Shown here piece after piece: positions 9,114 through 17,361 of a stretch of 64,000 nt of DNA (its first letter is position 1; the number at the start of each line of letters is the position of its first letter). A program made the position numbers and the translations under genes. Source of the DNA: Terriglobia bacterium (lineage in GTDB: Bacteria > Acidobacteriota > UBA6911); the NCBI GenBank assembly GCA_020072565.1, contig JAIQGI010000027.1, positions 1 to 64,000 of the forward strand, read 5' to 3'. Below the pieces are notes generated by a model that saw only the letters and a program-made list of their open reading frames with translations, made no database searches and was not told the DNA's origin.

Positions 9114-9698
9114 TTAAAGTGGAAGCCGGGATATCAGGTTCTGTTCCCTGTCTTCAACGAGATCGGAGAGTTCGCGGAACATGTCCGCATTGATCTGCTC
9201 TGCGTAAGGTAGGATGAAGTCCCTGGTCTCCTTAAGGTACTTTTTCACGAACGCCTGCTCGTGGACGAATCCCAGCGAGATGATGTTGCTGATCCGGTCC
9301 GCGAGCTTCAGAATCTTGGCTTTGGGGCTGCCCGCCGTCATGAGTCGAGTCAAGTACTCCGCTTTGGGCTCCTTGACGCCATTAACAAGACGTATGGTTA
9401 CTTCCATAACCAGTTGATACACCGCCGGTCCGTCCTCATCGATGCGAACAATGTCTTCCCGGCTGACTCCGGGCATGCCCAGGGCATCCTCGAATAGGTC
9501 GTGAATGAGGGACGCCTTGAGAAGCACAGGATCAATGAACTTGTAGTCCAGCAGGATTCCCATCGTGCTGATCTGGTGCCTGAACATGTTGCTGCCGGCC
9601 CGGCCGGGAACGCCGATCAGGGCCATGGCTCTGAAAATGTAGGGTGCCAGCGTCATGCTGCGCAGGCATTTCTCGAGGTCTTCCATCGTCGTCTTCAT
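9114..9698 (-). CDS. HD-domain phosphohydrolase (RelA/SpoT hydrolase-like)
   Basis: Protein of 194 residues resembling the metal-dependent HD hydrolase module of SpoT-type ppGpp hydrolases: a first His in FRHQISTMG, the HD pair in LIHDLFEDALG (about residue 66) and the distal Asp in ILKLADRISNI (about residue 134). There is no synthetase or TGS domain, so it would be a small stand-alone hydrolase of a nucleotide. The actual substrate cannot be read from sequence. ATG 9698 is preceded by GCAGG. It is transcribed in the same direction as the DUF5916 gene, 100 bases upstream of it. Confidence 0.75.
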   Translation of the reverse strand: MKTTMEDLEKCLRSMTLAPYIFRAMALIGVPGRAGSNMFRHQISTMGILLDYKFIDPVLLKASLIHDLFEDALGMPGVSREDIVRIDEDGPAVYQLVMEVTIRLVNGVKEPKAEYLTRLMTAGSPKAKILKLADRISNIISLGFVHEQAFVKKYLKETRDFILPYAEQINADMFRELSDLVEDREQNLISRLPL

Positions 9699-9872
9699 CC
9701 TGCGATAAAGGGATAGTGTAAGGGGAATCGCTCAATCATGGCGCAATGCTTGAATCCGGTCCAGCCTGCCTGCGCGCGTTGCCGGAACGCGATAGTGGTT
9801 TTTCAGATCCCGGGTCTCGAGAGCAATTGTCATGAAGCCACTATTCAATCACAGTAGGATTCGGCTACCAAC

Positions 9873-9916
9873 AAAAAACCGGCCACGGAACAGGCTGATT
9901 CCACGAAGGGTTTTTT
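9873..9916 (-). terminator. Probable terminator of the aminotransferase gene
   Basis: On the minus strand AAAAAACC ... GGTTTTTT closes a hairpin with an inner imperfect stem (CGTGGAA / TTCCGTG) and ends in a T run, about 55 bases after the aminotransferase stop. It also contains the CCACGAA core of the dispersed intergenic repeats, so it may be a repeat acting as terminator. Confidence 0.5.
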
Positions 9917-9969
9917 CGGGAAACCCGTGTGGTCCGCGGCTGAGTCCTTTGCCGGCAATGACTTCAGGC

Positions 9970-11232
9970 CTATGCTCCGGCCAGTTGGCGGATGGTGGTC
10001 AGCGTTGCGTCGAGTTCCACCTCGCTATTGTAGATGTGCGTCGACTGGCGGTTGCCGCGAATGCGGATTCCCTTAATCCACAAGGCGTCCTGCATGGTTG
10101 TTCCTGTCAGCCCATCGACCTGGTAGTTGGTGATTCCGGCACACATCGCCGGATGGAGGGGCGTGTTGATCTGCACCCTGGGAATCTTCTGCAGGCCGGC
10201 CCGCAGATAATCGCCCAACTCTTTGATTCGGCGCATAACCCGCTCGTGACCGATCCTGTTGTGGAAATCGATAGCGGCGTTCAGGCCCATCAGGAGCGAA
10301 AGGTTCCCGGTGCCGCGCTGCTGCAGCCGGTATCCTTCATCCTGGTGGTTGTCCCACTGGGAGCTGGCGAGCGTTGTCCAGATGTCCTTCGCCCGCTCCC
10401 CGCGGATGTAAAGGACACCGTTGCCGGCCGGGGCGCACAGCCATTTGTGCATGCTCGAATAATAGGCGTCGCAGCCGATGTCCTTGACGTCGACGGCGAC
10501 GTGGCCCAGTGCCTGAGCGCCGTCGATGATCGTGAACATGCCTCGACCACGCGCTGCCGCGCACAGCTCTTTGACGGGGAGGACAGTGCCGAAAGAGGAA
10601 ACGATGTGCGGCACGGCCAGGACCTTGGTCCTGCCGGTAAACGCGTTCAGGAATGAAATGACGATCTCCTCTGGATCACGGGGCGGCCTCGGCATAGGCA
10701 CCTGGCGATACACCGCGCCGCAGCGCTTCGCCTTCACGTCCCAGCCATGCCGGCCGCCCGGGTGTTCCTGGTCCGTCCCGAGAATCTCGTCCCCCGGGTT
10801 CAGGTCCAGGCCATTGGCAACAATATCCATACCGGTGGTGGCATTTTCGATCAGGGAAATCTCTTCGGTTGAAGCGTTCATCAGCGCAGCCAGTTTGCCC
10901 CGAATGACCGGGAGCGGGCCGTAGCCGGAGATCCAATCGTCGCCTTTGTAGTCCCATTCGGCAATGTCAGCGGCCACTTTGCGCATGTGCTGGACAACCG
11001 TATCATAGACGACGGCGGGTTGAGCGCCCAGCGTGCCGGTGTTGAAGAACGCTTTGTTCGCGGGCACGAGGAACATCTTGCGGATCTTTTTCCAGAAGGC
11101 GGGGTCGCCATCCCTGGGAAAGTCGATAGTGAATGCCTTCGTTTTTTCATAGTCCCATTGTGCCAGCGCAGGGACGGCCGGCAAGGCCGTTGCCAGTGAC
11201 AAAGACCTCAGAAAACCTCGCCGCGATACCAT
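9970..11232 (-). CDS. Exported class V aminotransferase (isopenicillin N epimerase-like)
   Basis: PLP enzyme of fold type I, class V (cysteine desulfurase / isopenicillin N epimerase group). The N-terminus MVSRRGFLRSLSLATALPAVPALA is a Tat-like signal, suggesting export in folded form with PLP bound. The Schiff-base lysine lies in YYSSMHKWLCAPAG, and IDGAQALGHVAVDVKDIGCD is the preceding strand with the PLP-ring Asp. ATG 11232 is preceded by AAGGAGAAG. Exported members of this group are frequent in Acidobacteriota and Planctomycetota; their reaction is not established, and the epimerase name is only a family label. Confidence 0.85.
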   Translation of the reverse strand: MVSRRGFLRSLSLATALPAVPALAQWDYEKTKAFTIDFPRDGDPAFWKKIRKMFLVPANKAFFNTGTLGAQPAVVYDTVVQHMRKVAADIAEWDYKGDDWISGYGPLPVIRGKLAALMNASTEEISLIENATTGMDIVANGLDLNPGDEILGTDQEHPGGRHGWDVKAKRCGAVYRQVPMPRPPRDPEEIVISFLNAFTGRTKVLAVPHIVSSFGTVLPVKELCAAARGRGMFTIIDGAQALGHVAVDVKDIGCDAYYSSMHKWLCAPAGNGVLYIRGERAKDIWTTLASSQWDNHQDEGYRLQQRGTGNLSLLMGLNAAIDFHNRIGHERVMRRIKELGDYLRAGLQKIPRVQINTPLHPAMCAGITNYQVDGLTGTTMQDALWIKGIRIRGNRQSTHIYNSEVELDATLTTIRQLAGA

Positions 11233-11451
11233 CGTAGCTTCTCCTTGTGAGATTGGGAATAAACGGGATCCGGGATGCTTTTATTTCACAAAACCGGGCG
11301 CCGTTCAATGTTTCTGAGCAGGTATGGGCTGAAAAGGGCCAAAACCTCTTCCCCCCATGCGGTGATGAGGCGGCGGCCTCGCTTCGAAGCACCTTCGGCG
11401 TGCCGGAAAACTGTGATATGTTCGCCGACAAGAGAATGTGCGGAGGACAAT

Positions 11452-13896
11452 ATGAAAAGGGCCGCGGGTTTTCTACTCGTCATCATTCTGCCGGCCGCTT
11501 TTTCTGTCACCGCCTGGGCGCTGGCAGCTGATTCGACCACCCCCCGGCTGAGCATTCCTTTCGACCAAGGGTGGAAGTTTCATCTCGGGGATGCTCCCGG
11601 AGCAGCGGAGCCCACCTTCGACGATCACAACTGGCGCGTGCTTGATCTCCCGCACGATTGGAGTATTGAACTCCCGTTCGACGCCAAGCTTGCGAGTGGG
11701 ACGGGATTCCTCCCCGGGGGGATCGGGTGGTACCGGAAAGCTTTTCGTTTGCCCCCGTCCGCTGTTCCCAGACGCGTAGGCATTCTATTTGACGGCGTCT
11801 ATGCGAACAGTGAGGTGTGGATCAACGGCCATTATCTCGGCAAGCGGCCCTATGGGTACGTCAGCTTTCAATACGACCTCACGCCCTACCTCTCTTCGGG
11901 CTCGAAACAGGATGTTCTCGCGGTCAGAGTCGACCATTCCAGGTATGCCGATTCACGGTGGTATACCGGTTCCGGGATCTATCGCCATGTCTGGATGACC
12001 GCGACAGGCGCTGTTCATGTCGCTCCCCGGGGAACCTTCATTACCGCTCCGGAGATTTCACGGCAATCGGCCGTTGTTGCCATCAAAACACGTGTCAGCA
12101 ACGACGGTATTCAAGCCCGTGAGGTTGTGCTCCGGTCAACGATCAAAGACAGCGCGGGCAAGACGGTTGCAGCAACCGAGACTGCCCGGACGATCAAGGC
12201 CGGTGAAGAATTCTGTTTTGAGCAAGGCGCCAGGTTTGCCAATCCAATGCTATGGTCCCCCGAAACCCCGCACCTTTACTACCTCGTGAGCGGTCTCAAA
12301 GTGGACCGCACCGTCGTCGACGAGTACGAAACACCGTTCGGTGTCCGAACCATTTTCTTTGACCCGTCCCGGGGTTTCTTGCTCAATGGGGTGAAAACCG
12401 TGATCAAGGGGGTGTGTCTCCACCACGATGCCGGGTCTCTGGGCGCGGCGGTTCCGGACCGGGTTCTCGAAAGAAGGTTGCAGCTGCTCAAGGAACTGGG
12501 ATGCAACGCCATCCGGACCAGCCACAATCCGCCGGCGCCGGAATTGCTCGACATGTGCGACCGCATGGGTTTTCTTGTTATGGACGAGGCGTTCGACGAA
12601 TGGGCCAGGCCCAAGAAAAAATGGATCGAGGGCTGGAATGCGGGAACCCCCGGTTTTCAAGGATATGCCGAGTATTTCAACGAGTGGGCCGTCAAAGACA
12701 TCCAGAGCATGGTGGATCGCGACAAAAACCATCCGTGTGTCATACTCTGGAGCATCGGCAACGAAATCGACTACGACAAAGATCCTTACTTCGACCCGCA
12801 GTCCAAGGGTTACACGCCCGACAAACCTTCCGCCGCTGATCTGCCGGCGATAGCCGCGAAGCTGATCGAAGCCGTCAAAGCGATCGATCCGTCCCGTCCC
12901 ACCACCGCGGCGCTCGCCAACATCATGGTCTCAAATCGTCTCGGCCTGCCGGACCTCCTTGATGTCGTCGGCTACAACTATCTGGAGAAGTTTTACAGTC
13001 AGGATCACACACGATATCCGGCAAGGAAGATGGTTGGGAGCGAAAACTCGCATGCGTACAGCGCCTGGAAAGTGGTTGAAGATCTGGGCTTCGTCAGCGG
13101 CCAATTTTTGTGGACCGGCTTCGACTACCTCGGTGAGGCGCGGCAGTGGCCTGCGCGCAGCTCCGGTTCCGGAGTCCTGGATGAATGCGGTTTCAAAAAG
13201 CCTGCGTTTTATTTCAGGCAAAGCCTCTGGGCGGAAAAACCCATGGTTTACATTGCGGTGAGGACCCCTGCGGCCGGCCCTGCTGATGCGCGCACGACGA
13301 GGTCGGAGGTTGTTGGCGGCTGGAACTGGCCGGTGAAAGATGGCGATCCTGTGGCGGTAGTTGCCTATACCAACTGTGAGCAGGTCGAGTTGTTGCTGAA
13401 TGGAAAATCTCAGGGAGAAAAATCCCTCTCCTCGGCCCAAGATCATGTATTGTCGTGGGAAGTACTCTATGCGGCTGGGACACTCAAGGCCATTGGCAAA
13501 AACCGGGGAGCAGCGGTCTGTTCATGGGAACTAAGAGCAGCCGGCAAGACGGAACGCATAAAGATGAACCCCGATGCGTCTACGATCATCGCCGACGGGC
13601 GCGATGTGTCGCATGTGGAAGTGGTGCTGGTCGACGGTGCAGGAAACCCTGTGTTTTCTGCCGACGACGCGATCAGTTTCAAAATCGCCGGCAAGGGCCG
13701 CATCATCGGCGTGGACAGTGGGGATATTCGCAGCCATGAAAGCTTCAAGGCGCCGTCGCGGAAAGCCTATCAAGGGAGGTGTCTCGTCATCATCCAGTCC
13801 ACTGCGGAACCGGGGACGATTCAATTGAAGGCCACCGCACCCGGACTGGCCGAAGATAGGATCACGATCTCCGCCACAGCACCCAAGCGGCGCTGA
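11452..13896 (+). CDS. Exported glycoside hydrolase family 2 (beta-galactosidase-like)
   Basis: Exported beta-glycosidase of GH2, probably acting on plant or microbial oligosaccharides. ATG 11452 has GGAGGA five bases upstream and gives a signal peptide (AAGFLLVIILPAAFSV); the longer upstream frame lacks these. Domain order: sugar-binding jelly roll (about 35-200, FDQGWKFHLGD), Ig-like domain, TIM barrel with acid/base Glu438 in LWSIGNEID and nucleophile Glu531 in MVGSENSH, then a DUF4982-type region and a C-terminal bacterial Ig-like domain (ADGRDVSHVEVVLVD). 814 residues fits the family. Substrate could be a beta-galactoside, glucuronide or mannoside. The stop abuts a metallophosphoesterase remnant. 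Confidence 0.9.
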   Translation: MKRAAGFLLVIILPAAFSVTAWALAADSTTPRLSIPFDQGWKFHLGDAPGAAEPTFDDHNWRVLDLPHDWSIELPFDAKLASGTGFLPGGIGWYRKAFRLPPSAVPRRVGILFDGVYANSEVWINGHYLGKRPYGYVSFQYDLTPYLSSGSKQDVLAVRVDHSRYADSRWYTGSGIYRHVWMTATGAVHVAPRGTFITAPEISRQSAVVAIKTRVSNDGIQAREVVLRSTIKDSAGKTVAATETARTIKAGEEFCFEQGARFANPMLWSPETPHLYYLVSGLKVDRTVVDEYETPFGVRTIFFDPSRGFLLNGVKTVIKGVCLHHDAGSLGAAVPDRVLERRLQLLKELGCNAIRTSHNPPAPELLDMCDRMGFLVMDEAFDEWARPKKKWIEGWNAGTPGFQGYAEYFNEWAVKDIQSMVDRDKNHPCVILWSIGNEIDYDKDPYFDPQSKGYTPDKPSAADLPAIAAKLIEAVKAIDPSRPTTAALANIMVSNRLGLPDLLDVVGYNYLEKFYSQDHTRYPARKMVGSENSHAYSAWKVVEDLGFVSGQFLWTGFDYLGEARQWPARSSGSGVLDECGFKKPAFYFRQSLWAEKPMVYIAVRTPAAGPADARTTRSEVVGGWNWPVKDGDPVAVVAYTNCEQVELLLNGKSQGEKSLSSAQDHVLSWEVLYAAGTLKAIGKNRGAAVCSWELRAAGKTERIKMNPDASTIIADGRDVSHVEVVLVDGAGNPVFSADDAISFKIAGKGRIIGVDSGDIRSHESFKAPSRKAYQGRCLVIIQSTAEPGTIQLKATAPGLAEDRITISATAPKRR

Positions 13897-13900
13897 CGTA

Positions 13901-14341
13901 TACCGAAAGGAAGACTCGCATCAGTATTACAACGGTCTCGTTGACTTTCATGATTACCGGAAGCAACAAGCCGAGTGGCTGAAAGCGGATCTGGCCGGGG
14001 ATCCCTCCCGCAACGCGAAGTTCAGGATCGTGATCTCCCATATTCCGCCGCGAGGTGCGAAAGGATTCGCCATACAGGACGTGTGCGAGAACTTCGAACC
14101 CTTGATCAACCAGGCAGGTGTCGATCTCTGGCTCTCCGGCCACACCCACAGGTTTCAGCGCGTGGATGGCGCCCCAGGACAAAACACATATCCGCTGATC
14201 ATCGGATCGACCGATACCATCACCCGTGTGGATGTTTCCGTGGCCGGCTTAAGCGTCACAATCGTGAGGCTCAGCGGGGAAGTGTTACTTCCGCCGCTGC
14301 AGCTTGAGCGCAGACGGAGCCAGCGCCAGCCCGCCGAGTGA
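13901..14341 (+). pseudogene. C-terminal remnant of a calcineurin-like metallophosphoesterase
   Basis: Starting five bases after the beta-galactosidase stop, one frame reads like the C-terminal half of a metallophosphoesterase: EDSHQYYNGLVDFHDYRKQQ, then RIVISHIPPRG and the metal-binding LSGHTHRFQRVDG, ending near TIVRLSGEV. The N-terminal half with the D-x-H and G-D-x-x-D motifs is absent, and no start codon or ribosome binding site fits. Its last 57 bases run antisense over the 3' end of the serine dehydratase gene. This is a decayed fragment; the missing part was probably lost by deletion that fused it to the GH2 gene. Confidence 0.75.
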
Positions 14342-15841
14342 GGTCACGCGCAGTTCGGGCGGCAACATTTTGCCCACTGCCAACACGGCGTCGATGGTCT
14401 CATCAAGCGGGATGGGGTTTGCATAGCCGCCCATGACAAGGTCCGCACAGACGAAAGCACTGGATGCGGCCACCGCGTTGCGCGTGTGGCAGGGGATTTC
14501 GACCGTGCCTTGCACGAGATCACACACCGACCCCATCGTGTTCTGAAATGAAACAGCCGCTGCATCCACGGCCTGCCTGGGCGTGCCTCCTCCGGCTTCG
14601 ACCACGGCTGCGGCGGCCATGGCTCCGGCTGCACCAATCTCGACCTGGCAACCGGCGATCTCCGCGGCGAAGGTAGCCCGCGTGCCCACGATCACCCCGA
14701 CCGCACCCGCAGCCAGTGCGGCAAGTGTCGCCTGCTCCCGATCGAGACCGCGTTCCTCGATGAGCGTCGTCAGGACGCCGGGCAATACTCCCGCCGATCC
14801 ACCGGTGGGCGCGGCGCAGACCACCCCCATGCCGCTGTTGATATGCATGGCGGCCAGAGCGCGAATTGCAGCCCGCGTATGCAGTCCCCCGATGGCCAGC
14901 TTCCCTTCGGCATCGGCACGGAAGATGCGGCTGGCTGTGGGCATCAGGAGCTGCATGTCCGGGATGCGCTCGCAGAGGCCCTGGCTGACGGCTGCGCGCA
15001 TCACGTCGACGCGACGCGCCATTTCTGCGCATACGTCTGGATCGCCGATGCCGAGCAGTGCCGCTTCATGCGCAAGCGCAAGATGTCCGAGGGAGCAGCC
15101 GCGTTCCTCTGCGCGCGCCACCATCTCGTCGGCACTCTGAAACAGCGGCAGCCCCTGCTTGATATATGCCAGCGGTGGCGCTTCCCGCATCCACACGACG
15201 CCATCCGCGGTGGCGAGGGTCGCCCTCAGCTCGCGGCCTAAAGGCTGCCGTCGTCTTGCATGCAGGAGGATCCGGCCGGATCGTAACTGGCAAGACGGCT
15301 CGGCGAGCAGATTTCCATCTCCGGCGAGGAGTGCACGCACGCGCGCCTCCGCCGCGCCGCTCAGCTCGAAGAGCACCTCGTGAGTCTGCCCTGTCACCAG
15401 CACTGGCCATCCGTCGATTCGTGTGATCTCGACTGCGCCCCCACCGACGGAACGGGCCCGCACATCGAGAGTCTGTCCATCGGATGCGCGCAACTGGATA
15501 TCGGCTGTGTTCGGGTGATCGGGATCCGGGAGGGGGCAGACTTCGAAGATCAGTTTGATGCCGCGAGAGGCGACCGCGTCGAGCGCCTGGTAGAAGCGCG
15601 GATCCGTCAGCGGCAGATCCAGGAGGCCCATCGCAAAACCGCGGTCGACTCCCTGCTGGCTGTAGACTTTCCCGTAGGACCCGCCGGGATCAAACGCGAC
15701 CCTCGCCCGGATCGGCGGCGCCCCGAGCAGCGCGGCCACCAGCCGCCCGATGTGATAGGAGGCGGCCGTGTGCGAGCTCGACGGCCCCCGCATCACCGGG
15801 CCGAGCACATCGTTGAGAATGCTGATGCCGCCTGCCTGCAT
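14285..15841 (-). CDS. sdaA: L-serine ammonia-lyase, iron-sulfur dependent, single chain
   Basis: Converts L-serine to pyruvate and ammonia in the cytoplasm, using a [4Fe-4S] cluster as Lewis acid. The N-terminal beta domain starts with ILNDVLGPVMRGPSSSHTA; the alpha domain carries GVVCAAPTGGSAGVLPG, GCQVEIGAAGAMAAA and NTMGSVCDLVQGTVEIPCHTRNA with the cluster cysteines. At 518 residues it is the fused single-polypeptide type. The start ATG 15841 has only a weak ribosome binding site. The 3' end overlaps a metallophosphoesterase remnant on the other strand. Confidence 0.92.
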   Translation of the reverse strand: MQAGGISILNDVLGPVMRGPSSSHTAASYHIGRLVAALLGAPPIRARVAFDPGGSYGKVYSQQGVDRGFAMGLLDLPLTDPRFYQALDAVASRGIKLIFEVCPLPDPDHPNTADIQLRASDGQTLDVRARSVGGGAVEITRIDGWPVLVTGQTHEVLFELSGAAEARVRALLAGDGNLLAEPSCQLRSGRILLHARRRQPLGRELRATLATADGVVWMREAPPLAYIKQGLPLFQSADEMVARAEERGCSLGHLALAHEAALLGIGDPDVCAEMARRVDVMRAAVSQGLCERIPDMQLLMPTASRIFRADAEGKLAIGGLHTRAAIRALAAMHINSGMGVVCAAPTGGSAGVLPGVLTTLIEERGLDREQATLAALAAGAVGVIVGTRATFAAEIAGCQVEIGAAGAMAAAAVVEAGGGTPRQAVDAAAVSFQNTMGSVCDLVQGTVEIPCHTRNAVAASSAFVCADLVMGGYANPIPLDETIDAVLAVGKMLPPELRVTSLGGLALAPSALKLQRRK

Positions 15842-15910
15842 GGCCTGAGGCTAGTATGGACACCCATTGATTGCAAGGCGGAATTGGCGCCGATCTAGGA
15901 AGTCGTTTTT

Positions 15911-15956
15911 GCAGCCACGAAATACACCAAACCGGTTTCGTGCGTGTCGAGGTTGC
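15911..15956. repeat. Intergenic inverted repeat, GCAGCCACGAAA type
   Basis: GCAGCCACGAAA on the left and TTTCGTGCG ... GGTTGC on the right form an imperfect inverted repeat between sdaA and pfkA; the inner arms CACGAAA / TTTCGTG are perfect. Same family as 6545-6612. Confidence 0.55.
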
Positions 15957-15998
15957 AGCGTTGGCAGCGGCCTTATCTTTGGCGGATCGTGACGGGCG

Positions 15999-17090
15999 TC
16001 AGTCACCGAAACAGGTGCCGACGGCGCGGGCTGCGCGCAACAGGGGAAGGTCGAGGGGCACGAGGCGCTGCTTGCCTGCCGCTTCTTCCAGCTGGATATG
16101 AGTGACCGTCCCGCCTTTCATCACCACAAGGCGGCCGCGTTCCCCCGCCATCAACAGGTCCACAGCCGTCCCGCCGAACTCCGTGGCCAGCACGCGATCG
16201 GCCGCCACCGGCGTGCCGCCGCGCTGCACGTGACCGAGAATCACCGTGCGGGTTTCGATGCCGGTTGCGGCCTCAATGTCGAAGGCCAACTTCTGACCTA
16301 TGCCCCCGAGCCGGATCGGATCGGGACTGGTCGGGTCGATGCGATGGATTACCTGCTGGCCGTTTCGAGGGCGAGCGCCCTCCGAAATACAGATGATACT
16401 GAAGCGCTTGCCGCGCTTCGAGCGGCCGACCACGAATTCGCACACCTTATCGATGTCGAAGGGAATCTCGGGGAGGAGAATGACGTCGGTGCCGCTCGCG
16501 ATCCCTGCGTGCAGGGCGATCCAGCCGGCGTTCCGCCCCATGACCTCGACGACCATGACACGATGATGGCTGGCCGCAGTCGTGTGAACGCGGTCGAGGG
16601 CTTCCGTGGCAATGGCTACTGCAGTAGCGAACCCGAAGGTAACATCCGTGCCGAACAGGTCATTGTCAATCGTCTTCGGAACACCGATGCAGTTGATCCC
16701 CAGACGGACGAAATGAGATGTCACGGTCATCGAGCCGTCGCCTCCGATGACAATGATTGCGTCCAGCTGGTTATGGGCAATGTGCTCGAGACAACGGTCC
16801 GTGACATCGCGGATCTCGGACGAGCCGTTGGCTTTGACGGGGTATCTGCGCGGGTCAACCCGGTTGTTGGTGCCTAAAATGGTGCCCCCCAGCGTCAGGA
16901 TGTTGCTGACCGATTCGTTGCTGAGCGGGTGCATCCGGTTCTGGACCAGCCCTAAAAAGCCATCCTCGATGCCCAAGACCTCCAGGTGATACCGGCTTAG
17001 GGCTGTCTTGGCCACTGCCCGGATGACCGCGTTCAGGCCGGGACAGTCACCTCCTGCCGTCAGCACGCCGATGCGCTGGATTTTGCTCAT
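15999..17090 (-). CDS. pfkA: 6-phosphofructokinase
   Basis: Phosphorylates fructose 6-phosphate in glycolysis. It opens with IGVLTAGGDCPGLNAVIRAV and has IVIGGDGSMT (Gly at the position equivalent to E. coli Gly104, the ATP-type residue) and PKTIDNDLFGTD (Lys at the position equivalent to E. coli Gly124, as in PPi-type enzymes and some actinobacterial ATP-PFKs). VEVMGRNAGWIALHAG and HVQRGGTPVA are the usual substrate and hinge motifs. Gly plus Lys suggests an ATP-dependent enzyme of the mixed 'group III' type. 363 residues, start ATG 17090 with GGAG upstream. Confidence 0.9.
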   Translation of the reverse strand: MSKIQRIGVLTAGGDCPGLNAVIRAVAKTALSRYHLEVLGIEDGFLGLVQNRMHPLSNESVSNILTLGGTILGTNNRVDPRRYPVKANGSSEIRDVTDRCLEHIAHNQLDAIIVIGGDGSMTVTSHFVRLGINCIGVPKTIDNDLFGTDVTFGFATAVAIATEALDRVHTTAASHHRVMVVEVMGRNAGWIALHAGIASGTDVILLPEIPFDIDKVCEFVVGRSKRGKRFSIICISEGARPRNGQQVIHRIDPTSPDPIRLGGIGQKLAFDIEAATGIETRTVILGHVQRGGTPVAADRVLATEFGGTAVDLLMAGERGRLVVMKGGTVTHIQLEEAAGKQRLVPLDLPLLRAARAVGTCFGD

Positions 17091-17361
17091 GAAGGTTTCT
17101 CCGCCTCAGGAGACAGATCTACTTCCGACACAGGCCACCTGTTTCTAATCGGCAGACCCATCTGTGCCGGATAGGATTTCTCATCCCATGGTGAATGACA
17201 GGTGACGGCTTCGGACCACGGGAGATGCAGCCGGTATCGGAAGCGGCGGCGCAATCACAATCGAATCCGCCGGCGACAGCAGTGTGAGCGGTTTTGTCAG
17301 CGATGGCGGCTGAACTCCCGGTTCCGATTCCGGCATAGAACTTCCGATCCCCACCGTGAGA

